A stretch of 64,000 bases of DNA from Bacteroidales bacterium (GCA_015061185.1 SUWZ01000003.1:1-64000), one strand, 5' to 3'; numbered from the stretch's first letter, positions 39,317-49,513 are shown. Translations and numbers: made by a program. Notes: generated from the sequence alone by a model not told the origin.

Positions 39317-41356
39317 TTAAATATTTAAATACTCACAAACTTCGTTGTAAACAGATTCTCCGTTAAATCCAAATTTTTCATCCAAAACTTTGTAAGGAGC
39401 AGAATAACCGAAATGGTTTAATCCATGAATAAATCCATTAGCACCAACAAGGTCTCTAATGTTCAAAGATAATCCGGCTGTCATTCCATAAGTAGGGATG
39501 TTATTAGGCAGAACCTCTGTTTGGTATTCTTTGCTTTGCGAGCGGAACAATCCTTCAGACGGAGCAGAAACGATTCTGATATTTAGGTTTTTACGTTCTT
39601 CTAAAAGTTTAGCACCTTCAAACAAAGTAGAAACCTCAGAACCACTTGCCACCATGATGATGTCTGGGGTTCCCTTGCAATCTTTTACGATATAAGCACC
39701 TTTTTCAGCTCCCAAAGCTTGTTCATAATTATTCCCCTTTTCCCAAGGCAAATCATTAATATTTTGGCGAGAAAGAATTAGTCCTGTAGGAGTGTCCAAG
39801 TTTTCCATTGCCATTTTCCATGCCACAGTTGTTTCATGTACATCAGCAGGACGAAGCACCAACATGCTATTTTTTCCTTTATGATTTTTCACATGTTCCA
39901 TTAAACGAACTTGAGCTTCCTGTTCGATAGGTTGATGAGTAGGACCATCTTCCCCAACACGGAAAGCGTCATGAGACCAAATATATTTCACCGGTAGTCT
40001 CATAAGAGCAGACATGCGATAAGCCGGTTTCATGTAATCAGAGAAGGCGAAGAAAGTACCGCAAGCAGCAAAAATACCACCATGAAGAGCGATACCATTC
40101 ATAATACAAGCCATTGTCAATTCAGAAACTCCGGCATTAAAGAAAGCACCAGAAAAATCTCCATTAACAAAAGGATGAGTTTTCTTTAAGAATCCATCAG
40201 TTTTGTCCGAGTTGGATAAATCGGCAGAAGCAACGATCATATTTTCGACATTTTCAGCCAGAACACCCAAAACTGTAGCAGAACCTACTCTAGTAGCCTG
40301 ATTAGGTTTTTGTTCTATTTTTGAGTAATCAATTTTAGGAGCTTCACCACTAAAGAAAGTTTTCAATTTTTCAGCCAATTCAGGGTTTTGTTTTTCCCAT
40401 GTAGCTTGTTCTGCCTTTTTCTTGGTAGCCAATTCGATAAGTTCTTTTTTTCTTTTTGCATAAAGTTCTTTTACTTCATCAAATATTACGAATGGATTTT
40501 CAGGATCACCACCCAAATTTTTGATGGTAGAAGGAATGCAAACGCCAGCGTTAGAAAGAGGCTGTCCATGCGTAGAAACCTTATTTTCCATTGAGCCTCC
40601 ATTGGCATCCAAACAACCGATACCCATAGTTGTTTTACCAATGATTAAGGTAGGTCTTTTAGTCTCTTTATTAGCACTCTCTAAAGCATTATATATTTCT
40701 TGAGCGTTGTTACCGTTGACAGAAATAACATTCCAATTCCAAGCTTTATATTTCATTTCGATATCTTCGGTATCTACCTCATCTACTTTGGTTGATAATT
40801 GAATGTTATTAGCATCATAAAACATGATTAAATTATGAAGTCCTAAGTGACCGGCAACGCGACCGGCACCTTGAGAAATTTCCTCTTGGATACTACCATC
40901 AGAAACGAAAGTATAGATTTTATGACTCATCCATTCTCCGAATCTTGCAGCAAGGAATCTTTCTGCAATTGCGGCACCAACAGCCATTGTGTGTCCTTGT
41001 CCTAATGGTCCGGATGTATTTTCCACACCCAACTCAAAATTCACCTCTGGATGTCCCGGAGTTTTGCTTTGCCACTGACGAAACGATTTTATGTCGTCCA
41101 TTGTCAATTTTTCGCTAAGCAGAAGTGCCGAATACAACATAGGAGACATGTGTCCCGGATCTAAAAAGAATCGGTCTCTGTTAATCCAATTTGAATCGTT
41201 GGGATCATAGTTTAAAAAACTTGAGTATAGGACGTTGATAAAATCAGCACCCCCCATTGCACCTCCCGGATGTCCTGATTTTGCTTTTTCTACCATAGAA
41301 ACAGTCAAAATTCGGATGTTGTCTGCTGCTCGATTTAGCGTTTTAATGTCAACCAT
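39317..41356 (-). CDS. tkt: Transketolase
   Basis: SGHPGGAMGGADF, GHTMAVGAAIAERFL, TPGHPE, HDAFRVGEDGPTHQPIEQ. Confidence 0.97.
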   Translation of the reverse strand: MVDIKTLNRAADNIRILTVSMVEKAKSGHPGGAMGGADFINVLYSSFLNYDPNDSNWINRDRFFLDPGHMSPMLYSALLLSEKLTMDDIKSFRQWQSKTPGHPEVNFELGVENTSGPLGQGHTMAVGAAIAERFLAARFGEWMSHKIYTFVSDGSIQEEISQGAGRVAGHLGLHNLIMFYDANNIQLSTKVDEVDTEDIEMKYKAWNWNVISVNGNNAQEIYNALESANKETKRPTLIIGKTTMGIGCLDANGGSMENKVSTHGQPLSNAGVCIPSTIKNLGGDPENPFVIFDEVKELYAKRKKELIELATKKKAEQATWEKQNPELAEKLKTFFSGEAPKIDYSKIEQKPNQATRVGSATVLGVLAENVENMIVASADLSNSDKTDGFLKKTHPFVNGDFSGAFFNAGVSELTMACIMNGIALHGGIFAACGTFFAFSDYMKPAYRMSALMRLPVKYIWSHDAFRVGEDGPTHQPIEQEAQVRLMEHVKNHKGKNSMLVLRPADVHETTVAWKMAMENLDTPTGLILSRQNINDLPWEKGNNYEQALGAEKGAYIVKDCKGTPDIIMVASGSEVSTLFEGAKLLEERKNLNIRIVSAPSEGLFRSQSKEYQTEVLPNNIPTYGMTAGLSLNIRDLVGANGFIHGLNHFGYSAPYKVLDEKFGFNGESVYNEVCEYLNI

Positions 41357-41358
41357 TT

Positions 41359-42102
41359 TTATTTGTTGTTTTGTTTATGGAAAAAATAACTTATCGTATA
41401 TCTAAATCCCCATTTCCCATACTCCTTGTCGCCATAACCGGGAGCATAAGATTGGTGAATAATTTTGTCATCTTCTTTTTGTAATTTAGCATACAATGGC
41501 AATTTGTAAATAACTTCCCAGCCCAAGCATAATCCGCCTACGATGGGGGTTTTTAGTCCTACAAAAATTTCACCCCAGTGAGCAGTTGTTTTGCCTTCTG
41601 CGGAAAATAGAGTTGGGTCTTTATCCCAATAACTATTTTCGATAGGATAATTTTGTATTTTATAACTATATTTTGGAGCCACTGCATACATCATTCCTAT
41701 GTAGGCATTAGGAAGGATCATTTTGTCCGGATTTTTTTTCCAAAGATTGTATGCTGCACCAAATTTTATATATAGTCCATTTACCTTATATAAATTACCG
41801 GAGACCGGAGTGGAGTATGAATATTCGTCGGAAGCGTCAAAACGATCATATCCCACTACAATTTCAGGATATAAATGATGGAAAAAGTCTGCCTGAACGC
41901 TAGCATTAAATCCCAATCTATCTCTGTTAAATATATGTAGGATAGGAGAAAATAGATCCAAATCAACCGACACCCCATAGAAAGTCTTTCCCTCCCACTT
42001 CTTTTTCTTATCCGCGGCAAGAAGAGAAGCAGATGAGTGCAGTAGGATAACTATTGCAATCCACTTAATAGTAATTGAGGAAAAATTCAACTTGAGCTTC
42101 AT
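41359..42102 (-). CDS. DUF6048-like outer-membrane barrel protein
   Basis: Hydrophobic N-terminus, beta-barrel-like; located beside DUF6452-like gene. Confidence 0.55.
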   Translation of the reverse strand: MKLKLNFSSITIKWIAIVILLHSSASLLAADKKKKWEGKTFYGVSVDLDLFSPILHIFNRDRLGFNASVQADFFHHLYPEIVVGYDRFDASDEYSYSTPVSGNLYKVNGLYIKFGAAYNLWKKNPDKMILPNAYIGMMYAVAPKYSYKIQNYPIENSYWDKDPTLFSAEGKTTAHWGEIFVGLKTPIVGGLCLGWEVIYKLPLYAKLQKEDDKIIHQSYAPGYGDKEYGKWGFRYTISYFFHKQNNK

Positions 42103-42742
42103 TGTTTTGATTATTTATCAAAGTATGGAGTTTTTTAATGTCTCCTATTCTCTGTCTATTAAATTCAACATCAAGCAAGATTTGGGAGGACAAGCAGCCG
42201 CACTCAGCCGATATAAATTCATCTTGATTGTAATAAGTAATAGATAGAGTGTCAAATATTGGAGTATTATACACGTAGGATACAGAGTCTATATTATGGG
42301 ATAAATAAATGGCACTATTAAAACCATTTGTAAAATAAAAGTCTCCAACCTTTTTTTCTATTTCTAAAGTGTCATTTGTTTTGTTATTTACAAAAATGCG
42401 ATCTGTAATAAAGGTGAGAGTGTTCTCCTCCGCTCCATTGTACATTAAGGCGATTAAATATTCAGATTTGTTGCTATTTTTATTCAGTGGTAAATTAATC
42501 TGACTTTTTTGAGAAAAATCCAAAATGGAATCTGTTCCAATTCCTTGTAATAGTAGAGCTATAGGAGTTGCTTTTTGCGTTGTGTCAGAATATTTATATA
42601 AGTCGATTCTTAGAGGAGTATTCATTACCACATCGCAATGTTCGTTGTTGCAAGAAATAAAAAGCGAGAAACCCACAACGAAAAACAAGACTATTTTTCG
42701 ATGCGAGATTTCTGACATTATTTTCACAAATTTCCAATTCAT
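42065..42742 (-). CDS. DUF6452-like lipoprotein
   Basis: VVGFSLFISCNNEHCD lipobox and conserved Cys pattern; TAATG overlap with upstream nitroreductase. Confidence 0.6.
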   Translation of the reverse strand: MNWKFVKIMSEISHRKIVLFFVVGFSLFISCNNEHCDVVMNTPLRIDLYKYSDTTQKATPIALLLQGIGTDSILDFSQKSQINLPLNKNSNKSEYLIALMYNGAEENTLTFITDRIFVNNKTNDTLEIEKKVGDFYFTNGFNSAIYLSHNIDSVSYVYNTPIFDTLSITYYNQDEFISAECGCLSSQILLDVEFNRQRIGDIKKLHTLINNQNNEAQVEFFLNYY

Positions 42743-43251
42743 TAGACAAAAGAAGTAATTTCGTTTTTACTTTTTCTCTTTTTTTCTGCGATAGTATTTT
42801 CGTTTGCATATCCAATAGGGAGGATAACAATAGCCTCTTCATTTAGAGGTAGTTGTAATATCTCTGCGCATTTGAGAGCATCAAAATTGCACACCCAGCA
42901 AGTCCCCAATCCCAATTCCTGAGCAGCCAGAACAATATGTTCTGTAGCAATTGCAACATCGATATCGCAATGATCTTTACTATCGGAGCCTCTTTTCCAT
43001 GATTCAGAATGAATGCCGCATACAACAATGTAGAGAGGAGCCTCCTTGAACCAATCTCTATTGTAGCAATCGTGCAATGCACACTTTTTCTCTTCGGATT
43101 GAACAACGATAAATCTCCAAGGCTGTTTATTTACGGCTGAAGGGGCTAAACGAGCCACTTCCAATAGATACTCGATTTTCTCTTTTTCAACCGGTTGTTG
43201 AGAATAAGCACGAACAGAGTGTCTTTTTTGTATGAGTTCTAGTAAATTCAT
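42742..43251 (-). CDS. Nitroreductase family protein
   Basis: IQKRHSVRAYSQQPVEKEKIEYLLEVARLAPSAVNKQPWRFIVVQ. Confidence 0.93.
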   Translation of the reverse strand: MNLLELIQKRHSVRAYSQQPVEKEKIEYLLEVARLAPSAVNKQPWRFIVVQSEEKKCALHDCYNRDWFKEAPLYIVVCGIHSESWKRGSDSKDHCDIDVAIATEHIVLAAQELGLGTCWVCNFDALKCAEILQLPLNEEAIVILPIGYANENTIAEKKRKSKNEITSFV

Positions 43252-43259
43252 TATCGAGA

Positions 43260-43784
43260 TTATCCAAATGATTTAACTTCAGCTTTCAAAATATTAAGAG
43301 CAATATCAATAGGACTCTCTTCAAGCTCGCCGTATCTTTCGATAACAATCTTAGCCAACTCAATGGCAGGAAGTTTATTAGGGATTTCAGAGGCGCATGT
43401 ATTAATAAGTTGAATCATTGTCTCTTTTGCATTTTTTGTCACCAACCAAACTTCTTTACCTACATAAATCTGTTGAGTTACATTATGTTCGAACTCTTCT
43501 CGGATAGTTGTAAGCAACATTAAGTGTAAATCGCCGCTTGTCATATTACCTGTTTGAACACGCATGATAAGAGAGTCGGGACGAATACGTTCTAAGAAGA
43601 GAGCCAAACGTTCGTAAGCAGTAAGTTTAATAGGATTTAAACTTTTAGCTGTTTCACGTCTCATTTCGTAGTATCTTTTTCTCTCTTCATTTTTAAAGAA
43701 ATCTCTTAAAAGATAGTATGTAGTCAATAATACCAACAATCCCGGTATTGTAACTTTTGCCAATTCAAGAATAAAATTTTCCAT
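43260..43784 (-). CDS. Conserved hypothetical protein with N-terminal TM helix
   Basis: 174-aa ORF in a compact operon; MRRETAKSLNPIKLTAYERLALFLERI. Confidence 0.7.
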   Translation of the reverse strand: MENFILELAKVTIPGLLVLLTTYYLLRDFFKNEERKRYYEMRRETAKSLNPIKLTAYERLALFLERIRPDSLIMRVQTGNMTSGDLHLMLLTTIREEFEHNVTQQIYVGKEVWLVTKNAKETMIQLINTCASEIPNKLPAIELAKIVIERYGELEESPIDIALNILKAEVKSFG

Positions 43785-43787
43785 TTA

Positions 43788-44747
43788 TTAATCTAAGTTT
43801 AATGTTTTTTCCAATTTATAATCATTTCTTTCGGAAGAATTTCTTGCAATCATTTCACCAATAAACCCGGACAAGAATAGTTGAGTTCCAATAATCATGC
43901 TTGTCAGAGATAAGTAAAAATAGGGACTATCAGTAACAAGCGGAGCATTTGTACCTTCCCAGATGTGATATAGTTTCACACCACCCACGACACAAACTGA
44001 AATCAGTCCTATAAAAAACATTAAGGAGCCCACGATGCCGAAAAAGTGCATAGGTTTTTTCCCGAAAGTAGAAAGAAACCAAAGAGAAATTAAGTCTAAA
44101 TAACCATTGAAGAAACGATTAATTCCAAATTTAGATACACCATATTTTCTCGCTTGGTGTTTTACCACTTTCTCTCCAATTTTTTTAAATCCGGCATTTT
44201 TTGCCAAGTAAGGGATATAGCGATGCATTTCTCCATATACTTCGATGCTTTTCACTACATTTTTTCTGTAGGCTTTTAGTCCACAATTGAAGTCGTGCAA
44301 GTAAATTCCGGAAATAGTGCGAGTAGTAGCATTAAAGAGTTTAGAAGGAAGATTTTTCGTTAATTTAGAATCGTAACGAATTTTCTTCCATCCGGAAACC
44401 AAGTCGTACCCCTCATCGGTTATCATTTTATAAAGTTCAGGGATTTCTTCCGGACTATCTTGAAGGTCAGCGTCCATAGTGACAACCACTTCACCATTGC
44501 ACTCTTTGAAACCACAGTAAAGGGCCGCAGATTTTCCGTAGTTGCGTCTGAATTTAATACCTTTAGCTTCAGGATATTTGCTACCTAACTCTTCAATGAT
44601 ATTCCAAGAATTATCAGTACTTCCATCATTAATAAAGATAACCTCGTAAGAGAAATTATTTTCCTCCATTACGCGTTTTATCCATAAGAAAAGTTCATTT
44701 AAAGAATCTTCTTCATTATATAATGGGATGACTACGGATATATCCAT
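43788..44747 (-). CDS. Glycosyltransferase family 2 (DPM1-like) with two TM helices
   Basis: SVVIPLYNEEDSLNELF, FINDGSTDNSW, VVTMDADLQDSPEEIPEL. Confidence 0.93.
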   Translation of the reverse strand: MDISVVIPLYNEEDSLNELFLWIKRVMEENNFSYEVIFINDGSTDNSWNIIEELGSKYPEAKGIKFRRNYGKSAALYCGFKECNGEVVVTMDADLQDSPEEIPELYKMITDEGYDLVSGWKKIRYDSKLTKNLPSKLFNATTRTISGIYLHDFNCGLKAYRKNVVKSIEVYGEMHRYIPYLAKNAGFKKIGEKVVKHQARKYGVSKFGINRFFNGYLDLISLWFLSTFGKKPMHFFGIVGSLMFFIGLISVCVVGGVKLYHIWEGTNAPLVTDSPYFYLSLTSMIIGTQLFLSGFIGEMIARNSSERNDYKLEKTLNLD

Positions 44748-44760
44748 ATATTACACAGAT

Positions 44761-45306
44761 TTAATTTACAATATTATTTTTATTCCGAAAAGAAAAAGAT
44801 GTAAAAATGGATAAAATGAACCCCATTAAGAAGAAAGACCACATACTCGATAGAGCAAAATTGGCTGCGGTCATACTTTTGAGGTTGTTTACCATTAGTA
44901 TTTTATCGTTTTCGGTTAAATTAAAATTAGAATGATTGATTAACGAAATAGATGTTTCAATCGTTTGTTGTAGTACTTTAGGATTAATAAATTGGAAATA
45001 GAAGTAAAAGAAAGTTGCCAAAAGCATTGAAACGAAGAAAAATAGATTCATTCCAAAATTGAGAGCTTTAAAGTAGGTTATATCTCCATTTAGTAAATCT
45101 CTATTGTACACCATTGTGTAGTGATATACACAAAAGATAGTAATTGCGAACCCTAAAGAAGAAAGTATAAGGGAACACAAAGGAAGTTTAGCGCAAAATT
45201 GCAGTTGAATGAAGTAGATAAAAATTAAGGCTCCACCCAATACCAAGCCGGCTGACATAGCATAAGTAGTAGCATTTTCTCTATTTTTATTTTCTTTCTC
45301 CATCAT
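44761..45306 (-). CDS. DUF4199-type membrane protein
   Basis: YAMSAGLVLGGALIFIYFI; multi-TM; adjacent to DPM1-like glycosyltransferase as in many Bacteroidetes. Confidence 0.75.
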   Translation of the reverse strand: MMEKENKNRENATTYAMSAGLVLGGALIFIYFIQLQFCAKLPLCSLILSSLGFAITIFCVYHYTMVYNRDLLNGDITYFKALNFGMNLFFFVSMLLATFFYFYFQFINPKVLQQTIETSISLINHSNFNLTENDKILMVNNLKSMTAANFALSSMWSFFLMGFILSIFTSFSFRNKNNIVN

Positions 45307-45326
45307 TATTTTCCTTAAAAACGGTG

Positions 45327-45334
45327 CAAATTTA
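45327..45334 (-). promoter_or_regulatory. -7 box TAAATTTG for leftward operon 45306-42065
   Basis: caaattta on + strand 21 bp upstream of the start. Confidence 0.45.
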
Positions 45335-45398
45335 GCGATTTTTTTAGAGTGATAGAAAATTTTTTTGCGAAAAATGTTTGTAATTAAAAAAAAATATC

Positions 45399-45406
45399 TA
45401 CTTTTG
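45399..45406 (+). promoter_or_regulatory. -7 box TACTTTTG (with TTTG at 45377-45380) for SRP RNA
   Basis: TTTG-18 bp-TAcTTTTG, just upstream of the predicted RNA 5' end. Confidence 0.7.
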
Positions 45407-45409
45407 CAA

Positions 45410-45508
45410 CGGGTAAGTCCTATACGACCAGCTCCCTTAGAATCCCCCAGGGCTTGATCGCAGCAAGGGTAATTCGGTTGTAGCGGTGCGATGTAGATTG
45501 CTTGCCCG
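45410..45508 (+). ncRNA. ffs: Signal recognition particle RNA (small bacterial type)
   Basis: Closing helix CGGGTAAG/CTTGCCCG; conserved CCCCCAGGGCTTGATCGCAGCAAGGGTAA apical domain. Confidence 0.85.
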
Positions 45509-45511
45509 CTT

Positions 45512-45585
45512 GCCTCTTTAGCTCAGTTGGCCAGAGCACGTGATTTGTAATCTCGGGGTCGTTGGTTCGAATCCGACAAGAGGCT
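45512..45585 (+). tRNA. tRNA-Thr (anticodon TGT)
   Basis: GCCTCTT/AAGAGGC acceptor, anticodon loop TTTGTAA, T-arm GTTGGTTCGAATCCGAC. Confidence 0.93.
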
Positions 45586-45594
45586 CAAAAGGAA

Positions 45595-45625
45595 GGTGTA
45601 CGGGAGTGCACCTTTTTTTGTTGTA
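45595..45625 (+). terminator. Terminator GGTGTA...TGCACCTTTTTTT after tRNA-Thr
   Basis: Inverted repeat and T7. Confidence 0.75.
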
Positions 45626-45741
45626 TGAAAGGGGTGGAGAGTTGTGGTGGGTTGTTGGTGTAGAGACGACGATTTGATAAATTTAATCGTTTTAAGAGAA
45701 ACTTCTTTCTAGGAGTGTTTTTCTACCTCATTTCTTTATTG

Positions 45742-45749
45742 TATCTTTG
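45742..45749 (+). promoter_or_regulatory. -7 box TATCTTTG for purM
   Basis: TAnnTTTG, 37 bp upstream of the ATG. Confidence 0.6.
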
Positions 45750-45785
45750 TAGGCAAATAATTGTTTTATTAATAAAATATTCGTT

Positions 45786-46952
45786 ATGAGCGATCAACGT
45801 TATAATTTGCGCGGAGTTTCTGCAGGGAAAGAGGATGTACACAATGCTATAAAGAACATTGATAAGGGTTTATATCCTAAGGCTTTTTGTAAGATTATTC
45901 CTGATATTTTGGGTGGTGATTCAGAGTATTGTAACATTATGCATGCTGATGGAGCCGGTACTAAATCATCTTTGGCTTACATGTATTGGAAGGAAACGGG
46001 AGATTTGTCTGTGTGGAAGGGGATCGCTCAGGATGCGTTAATAATGAATATTGATGATTTGTTGTGCGTTGGTGCAACAGATAATATTTTGGTCTCTTCA
46101 ACTATTGGACGAAACAAATTGTTGATTCCCGGCGAAGTGATCTCTGCTATTATTAATGGTACAGATGAATTGTTGGCAGAGTTGAGAGAGATGGGAATAG
46201 GGGTGTATGCGACCGGAGGAGAGACTGCAGATGTCGGTGATTTAGTTCGTACAATAATTGTAGATAGTACAGTGACATGTAGAATGAAGCGTGCTGATGT
46301 TGTCGATAATGCAAATATTCAAGCCGGAGATGTAATCGTGGGATTGGCATCATACGGTCAAGCAAAATATGAAAAGGAGTATAATGGGGGAATGGGTAGT
46401 AATGGTTTGACCTCAGCTCGTCATGATGTCTTTTCAAAATATTTGGCAGAGAAATATCCCGAAAGTTTTGATGCAGGAGTGCCTTCTGAGTTGGTTTATT
46501 CAGGAGCTTTATCTTTGTTAGACAAGGTTGAGGGTTCTCCTATAAATGCCGGAAAGATGGTGTTGTCGCCAACAAGAACATACGCTCCTGTTATTAAGAA
46601 AGTGTTGGATGTGATGAGAAAGGAGATTCACGGTATGGTTCATTGTTCCGGTGGAGCGCAAACAAAAGTATTGCACTTTGTTGATAATGTGAAAATTACA
46701 AAAAATAATTTATTTGCAGTTCCTCCATTGTTCAAAACAATTCAAAATCAATCTGGAACTGATTGGAAAGAGATGTATAAAGTCTTCAATATGGGTCATC
46801 GATTTGAACTTTATTTGCCGGAGAAATTGGCAGGAGAGGTGATTCAAATCTCAAGAGAATTTGGCATTGATGCTCAAATTGTAGGTTTTGTTGAGAAGTC
46901 GGATAAGAAGGAGTTGGTGATAGAAAGTGAGTTTGGACGTTTTGAATATTGA
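45786..46952 (+). CDS. purM: Phosphoribosylformylglycinamidine cyclo-ligase / AIR synthase
   Basis: GTKSSLAYMYWKETGD, ALIMNIDDLLCVGA, GGETADVGDLVRTIIVDSTV. Confidence 0.88.
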   Translation: MSDQRYNLRGVSAGKEDVHNAIKNIDKGLYPKAFCKIIPDILGGDSEYCNIMHADGAGTKSSLAYMYWKETGDLSVWKGIAQDALIMNIDDLLCVGATDNILVSSTIGRNKLLIPGEVISAIINGTDELLAELREMGIGVYATGGETADVGDLVRTIIVDSTVTCRMKRADVVDNANIQAGDVIVGLASYGQAKYEKEYNGGMGSNGLTSARHDVFSKYLAEKYPESFDAGVPSELVYSGALSLLDKVEGSPINAGKMVLSPTRTYAPVIKKVLDVMRKEIHGMVHCSGGAQTKVLHFVDNVKITKNNLFAVPPLFKTIQNQSGTDWKEMYKVFNMGHRFELYLPEKLAGEVIQISREFGIDAQIVGFVEKSDKKELVIESEFGRFEY

Positions 46953-46976
46953 TTAACGGATTGAAAATTTAGTAGT

Positions 46977-48086
46977 ATGTCTGAAAATACATTGTTGCAA
47001 AGATTAGAAGGTTTAGAGCATAAATTTGAAGAGATTTCTACGCTAATCACGGATCCGTCTGTAATTGCGGATATGAAGCGATATGTGAAGTTGAATAAAG
47101 AGTATCGAGATTTGGAGCGCATTGTTTCTGCAAGAAAGGAGTATGTGCGAGTGCTTTCCAATATAGCAGAAGCAAAAAGTATATTGGAAACAGAAAGTGA
47201 TCCGGAAATGCGAGAGATGGCAAAGATGGAGTTGGAGGAGTTGGAGCCTCAATTGCCATCTATGGAGGAGAATATAAAAATTTTGTTGATACCTTCCGAC
47301 CCTGAAGATTCAAAGAATGCGATAGTAGAAATTAGAGGAGGAACAGGTGGGGACGAGGCAGCTCTTTTTGCCGGAGATTTGTATAAAATGTATGCAAAAT
47401 ATTGTGAAACAAAAGGTTGGAGTATCGCTGTTTCAAGTTTTAATGAAGGAACAGCCGGCGGATTCAAAGAGATAATCTTTACTGTTTCCGGAGAGAATGT
47501 ATATGGAACGTTAAAATATGAATCCGGTGTTCATCGGGTACAAAGAGTACCTGCAACCGAAACACAGGGCAGAGTTCATACTTCAGCAGCAACAGTTGCA
47601 GTTTTGCCGGAGGCGGATGAGTTTGATGTTGAGATTAATGAAGGAGAGATTAAGTGGGATACTTTTCGTTCCGGAGGCGCAGGTGGGCAGAATGTCAATA
47701 AGGTGGAATCCGGAGTGCGTTTACGCTATATGTGGAGAAATCCTGTAACAGGAGTTTCAGAAGAGATTTTGATTGAGTGTACAGAAACTAGAGATCAACC
47801 TAAAAATAAAGAGAGGGCTTTGTCACGATTGAGAACGATGATTTATGACAGAGAACATCAGAAATATGTAGATGATATTGCTCAAAGACGAAAAACAATG
47901 GTCTCTACCGGAGATAGGTCAGCTAAAATTCGGACCTATAACTATCCGCAAGGAAGAGTAACCGACCACAGAATAAATTTAACTTTGTATAATTTACAAG
48001 CTGTCGTTGGAGGTGAAATACAAGAGATTATTGATAAGTTGATTATTGCAGAAAATGCAGAAAGATTGAAAGAGAGTGAATTATGA
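46977..48086 (+). CDS. prfA: Peptide chain release factor 1
   Basis: EIRGGTGGDEAALFAGDL, RSGGAGGQNVNKVESGVRL (GGQ), RVTDHRINLTLY. Confidence 0.96.
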   Translation: MSENTLLQRLEGLEHKFEEISTLITDPSVIADMKRYVKLNKEYRDLERIVSARKEYVRVLSNIAEAKSILETESDPEMREMAKMELEELEPQLPSMEENIKILLIPSDPEDSKNAIVEIRGGTGGDEAALFAGDLYKMYAKYCETKGWSIAVSSFNEGTAGGFKEIIFTVSGENVYGTLKYESGVHRVQRVPATETQGRVHTSAATVAVLPEADEFDVEINEGEIKWDTFRSGGAGGQNVNKVESGVRLRYMWRNPVTGVSEEILIECTETRDQPKNKERALSRLRTMIYDREHQKYVDDIAQRRKTMVSTGDRSAKIRTYNYPQGRVTDHRINLTLYNLQAVVGGEIQEIIDKLIIAENAERLKESEL

Positions 48087-48982
48087 TTTCAAACAATATT
48101 TTGGAAACAATTGGAAAAACTCCACTTGTTCGTATTAATAATTTGTCCCCTAATCCGAATGTAAATATTTTTGCTAAGTTAGAAGGTTTTAATCCTACAG
48201 GTAGTATAAAAGATAGAATAGCTGTTCAGATGGTTGAACAAGCTGAGAAAGAGGGGAAGCTTACTAAGGGGAAAATCATCATAGAGCCTACTTCAGGAAA
48301 TACCGGAATTGGATTAGCGATTGCCGGAATTGTGAAAGGGTATGAGGTAGTTATCGTTATGAGTGAAGCAGTATCTGTTGAACGCAGAAAGATTATCAAG
48401 TCGTATGGCGGGACTGTGATTTTAACTCCCGCTAATGAAGGGACAGATGGAGCAATACGTTTGGCGCATAAGATGGTGAACGAAAATCCTGATAAATATT
48501 TTATGCCTGACCAATTTTCTAATGCAGCGAATTATCAAGCTCATTATAAAACTACAGCAACTGAAATTTGGGAGCAGACACAAGGTAATATAGATTACTT
48601 GGTTTGTGCATTGGGTACATCCGGAACCATTATGGGAATTTCTAAATTTTTGAAGCAGCATAAGCCGGAAATAAAAGTTGTTTGTGCTCATCCGATAAAG
48701 GGACACTATATTCAAGGCTTAAAGAATATGGAAGAGGCGATTGTTCCTGCTATTTATGATCCATCGCGAATTGATGTTCAGATAATGGTGGAGAGTGAAG
48801 AGGCGATTGCAACAGCGCGAAGAATAATCGCTAAAGAGGGGATTTTTGCCGGAATGAGTAGTGGTGCTGCAATGTTGGCTGCAATTAAGACTGCCGAGAT
48901 GATTGAAAAAGGAAATATTGTTGTGGTTTTTCCTGATAGAGCAGAAAAATATTTGAGCACGAGCATGTTTGAGACCTTGTAA
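48083..48982 (+). CDS. cysK: Cysteine synthase
   Basis: IGKTPLVRINNL, NPTGSIKDRIAVQM, EPTSGNTGIGLAIAG, GTSGTIMG. Confidence 0.95.
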   Translation: MISNNILETIGKTPLVRINNLSPNPNVNIFAKLEGFNPTGSIKDRIAVQMVEQAEKEGKLTKGKIIIEPTSGNTGIGLAIAGIVKGYEVVIVMSEAVSVERRKIIKSYGGTVILTPANEGTDGAIRLAHKMVNENPDKYFMPDQFSNAANYQAHYKTTATEIWEQTQGNIDYLVCALGTSGTIMGISKFLKQHKPEIKVVCAHPIKGHYIQGLKNMEEAIVPAIYDPSRIDVQIMVESEEAIATARRIIAKEGIFAGMSSGAAMLAAIKTAEMIEKGNIVVVFPDRAEKYLSTSMFETL

Positions 48983-48995
48983 TAAAAAAGAGGGG

Positions 48996-49012
48996 TGACA
49001 AGAATGTCACAC
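48996..49012. terminator. Hairpin GTGACA-agaa-TGTCAC between convergent genes
   Basis: Perfect 6-bp stem, 4-nt loop; weak T-tract. Confidence 0.4.
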
Positions 49013-49075
49013 CCTCCGAACCGAGTGAAAATTTGTAACACTGAGTGAGCGTATAATGCGTAGAACCGCATCTGT

Positions 49076-49513
49076 TTATTTCACTTCGATTGCTTTTGTC
49101 ATCTCTTCTTTTTCCAAATTTTTCTTCTTGATGTCAATGTAAAGAATGCCATTTTCTTGTTTTGCTTCGATGCAGTCTCTATCTATATTATCCGGTAAAA
49201 GAAGAGTTTGTTTAAATTGAGTATAGCCAAACTCGCAGCGAAGATATTTTCCGGATTTATCCTTTTCTTCTGTTTCACTTTTTTTGTTAACAGAGATAAC
49301 CAATTCATTGTCGTTGGTTATGCTGATTTGAAAATCCTCTTTTGTAATCCCCGGAACGGCAAGCTCGATTTTATAGCAATTTTCCTTTTCAATGATATTC
49401 ATTGCAGGCAGATTAGAACTTTTCCTTGTAGGAATAATACTTGACCAATCGTTAGCCCAAAAGTCATTGAATAAACTTGGCATCCAGTTTTGATTTCTTT
49501 TTACAGGTGTCAT
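49076..49513 (-). CDS. Hsp20/alpha-crystallin small heat-shock protein
   Basis: PAMNIIEKENCYKIELAVPGITKEDFQISI ... GILYIDIKKK. Confidence 0.93.
   Translation of the reverse strand: MTPVKRNQNWMPSLFNDFWANDWSSIIPTRKSSNLPAMNIIEKENCYKIELAVPGITKEDFQISITNDNELVISVNKKSETEEKDKSGKYLRCEFGYTQFKQTLLLPDNIDRDCIEAKQENGILYIDIKKKNLEKEEMTKAIEVK

Noticed and set aside
46153-46437. 94-aa minus-strand ORF
   Set aside because: Antisense to purM; no family features.
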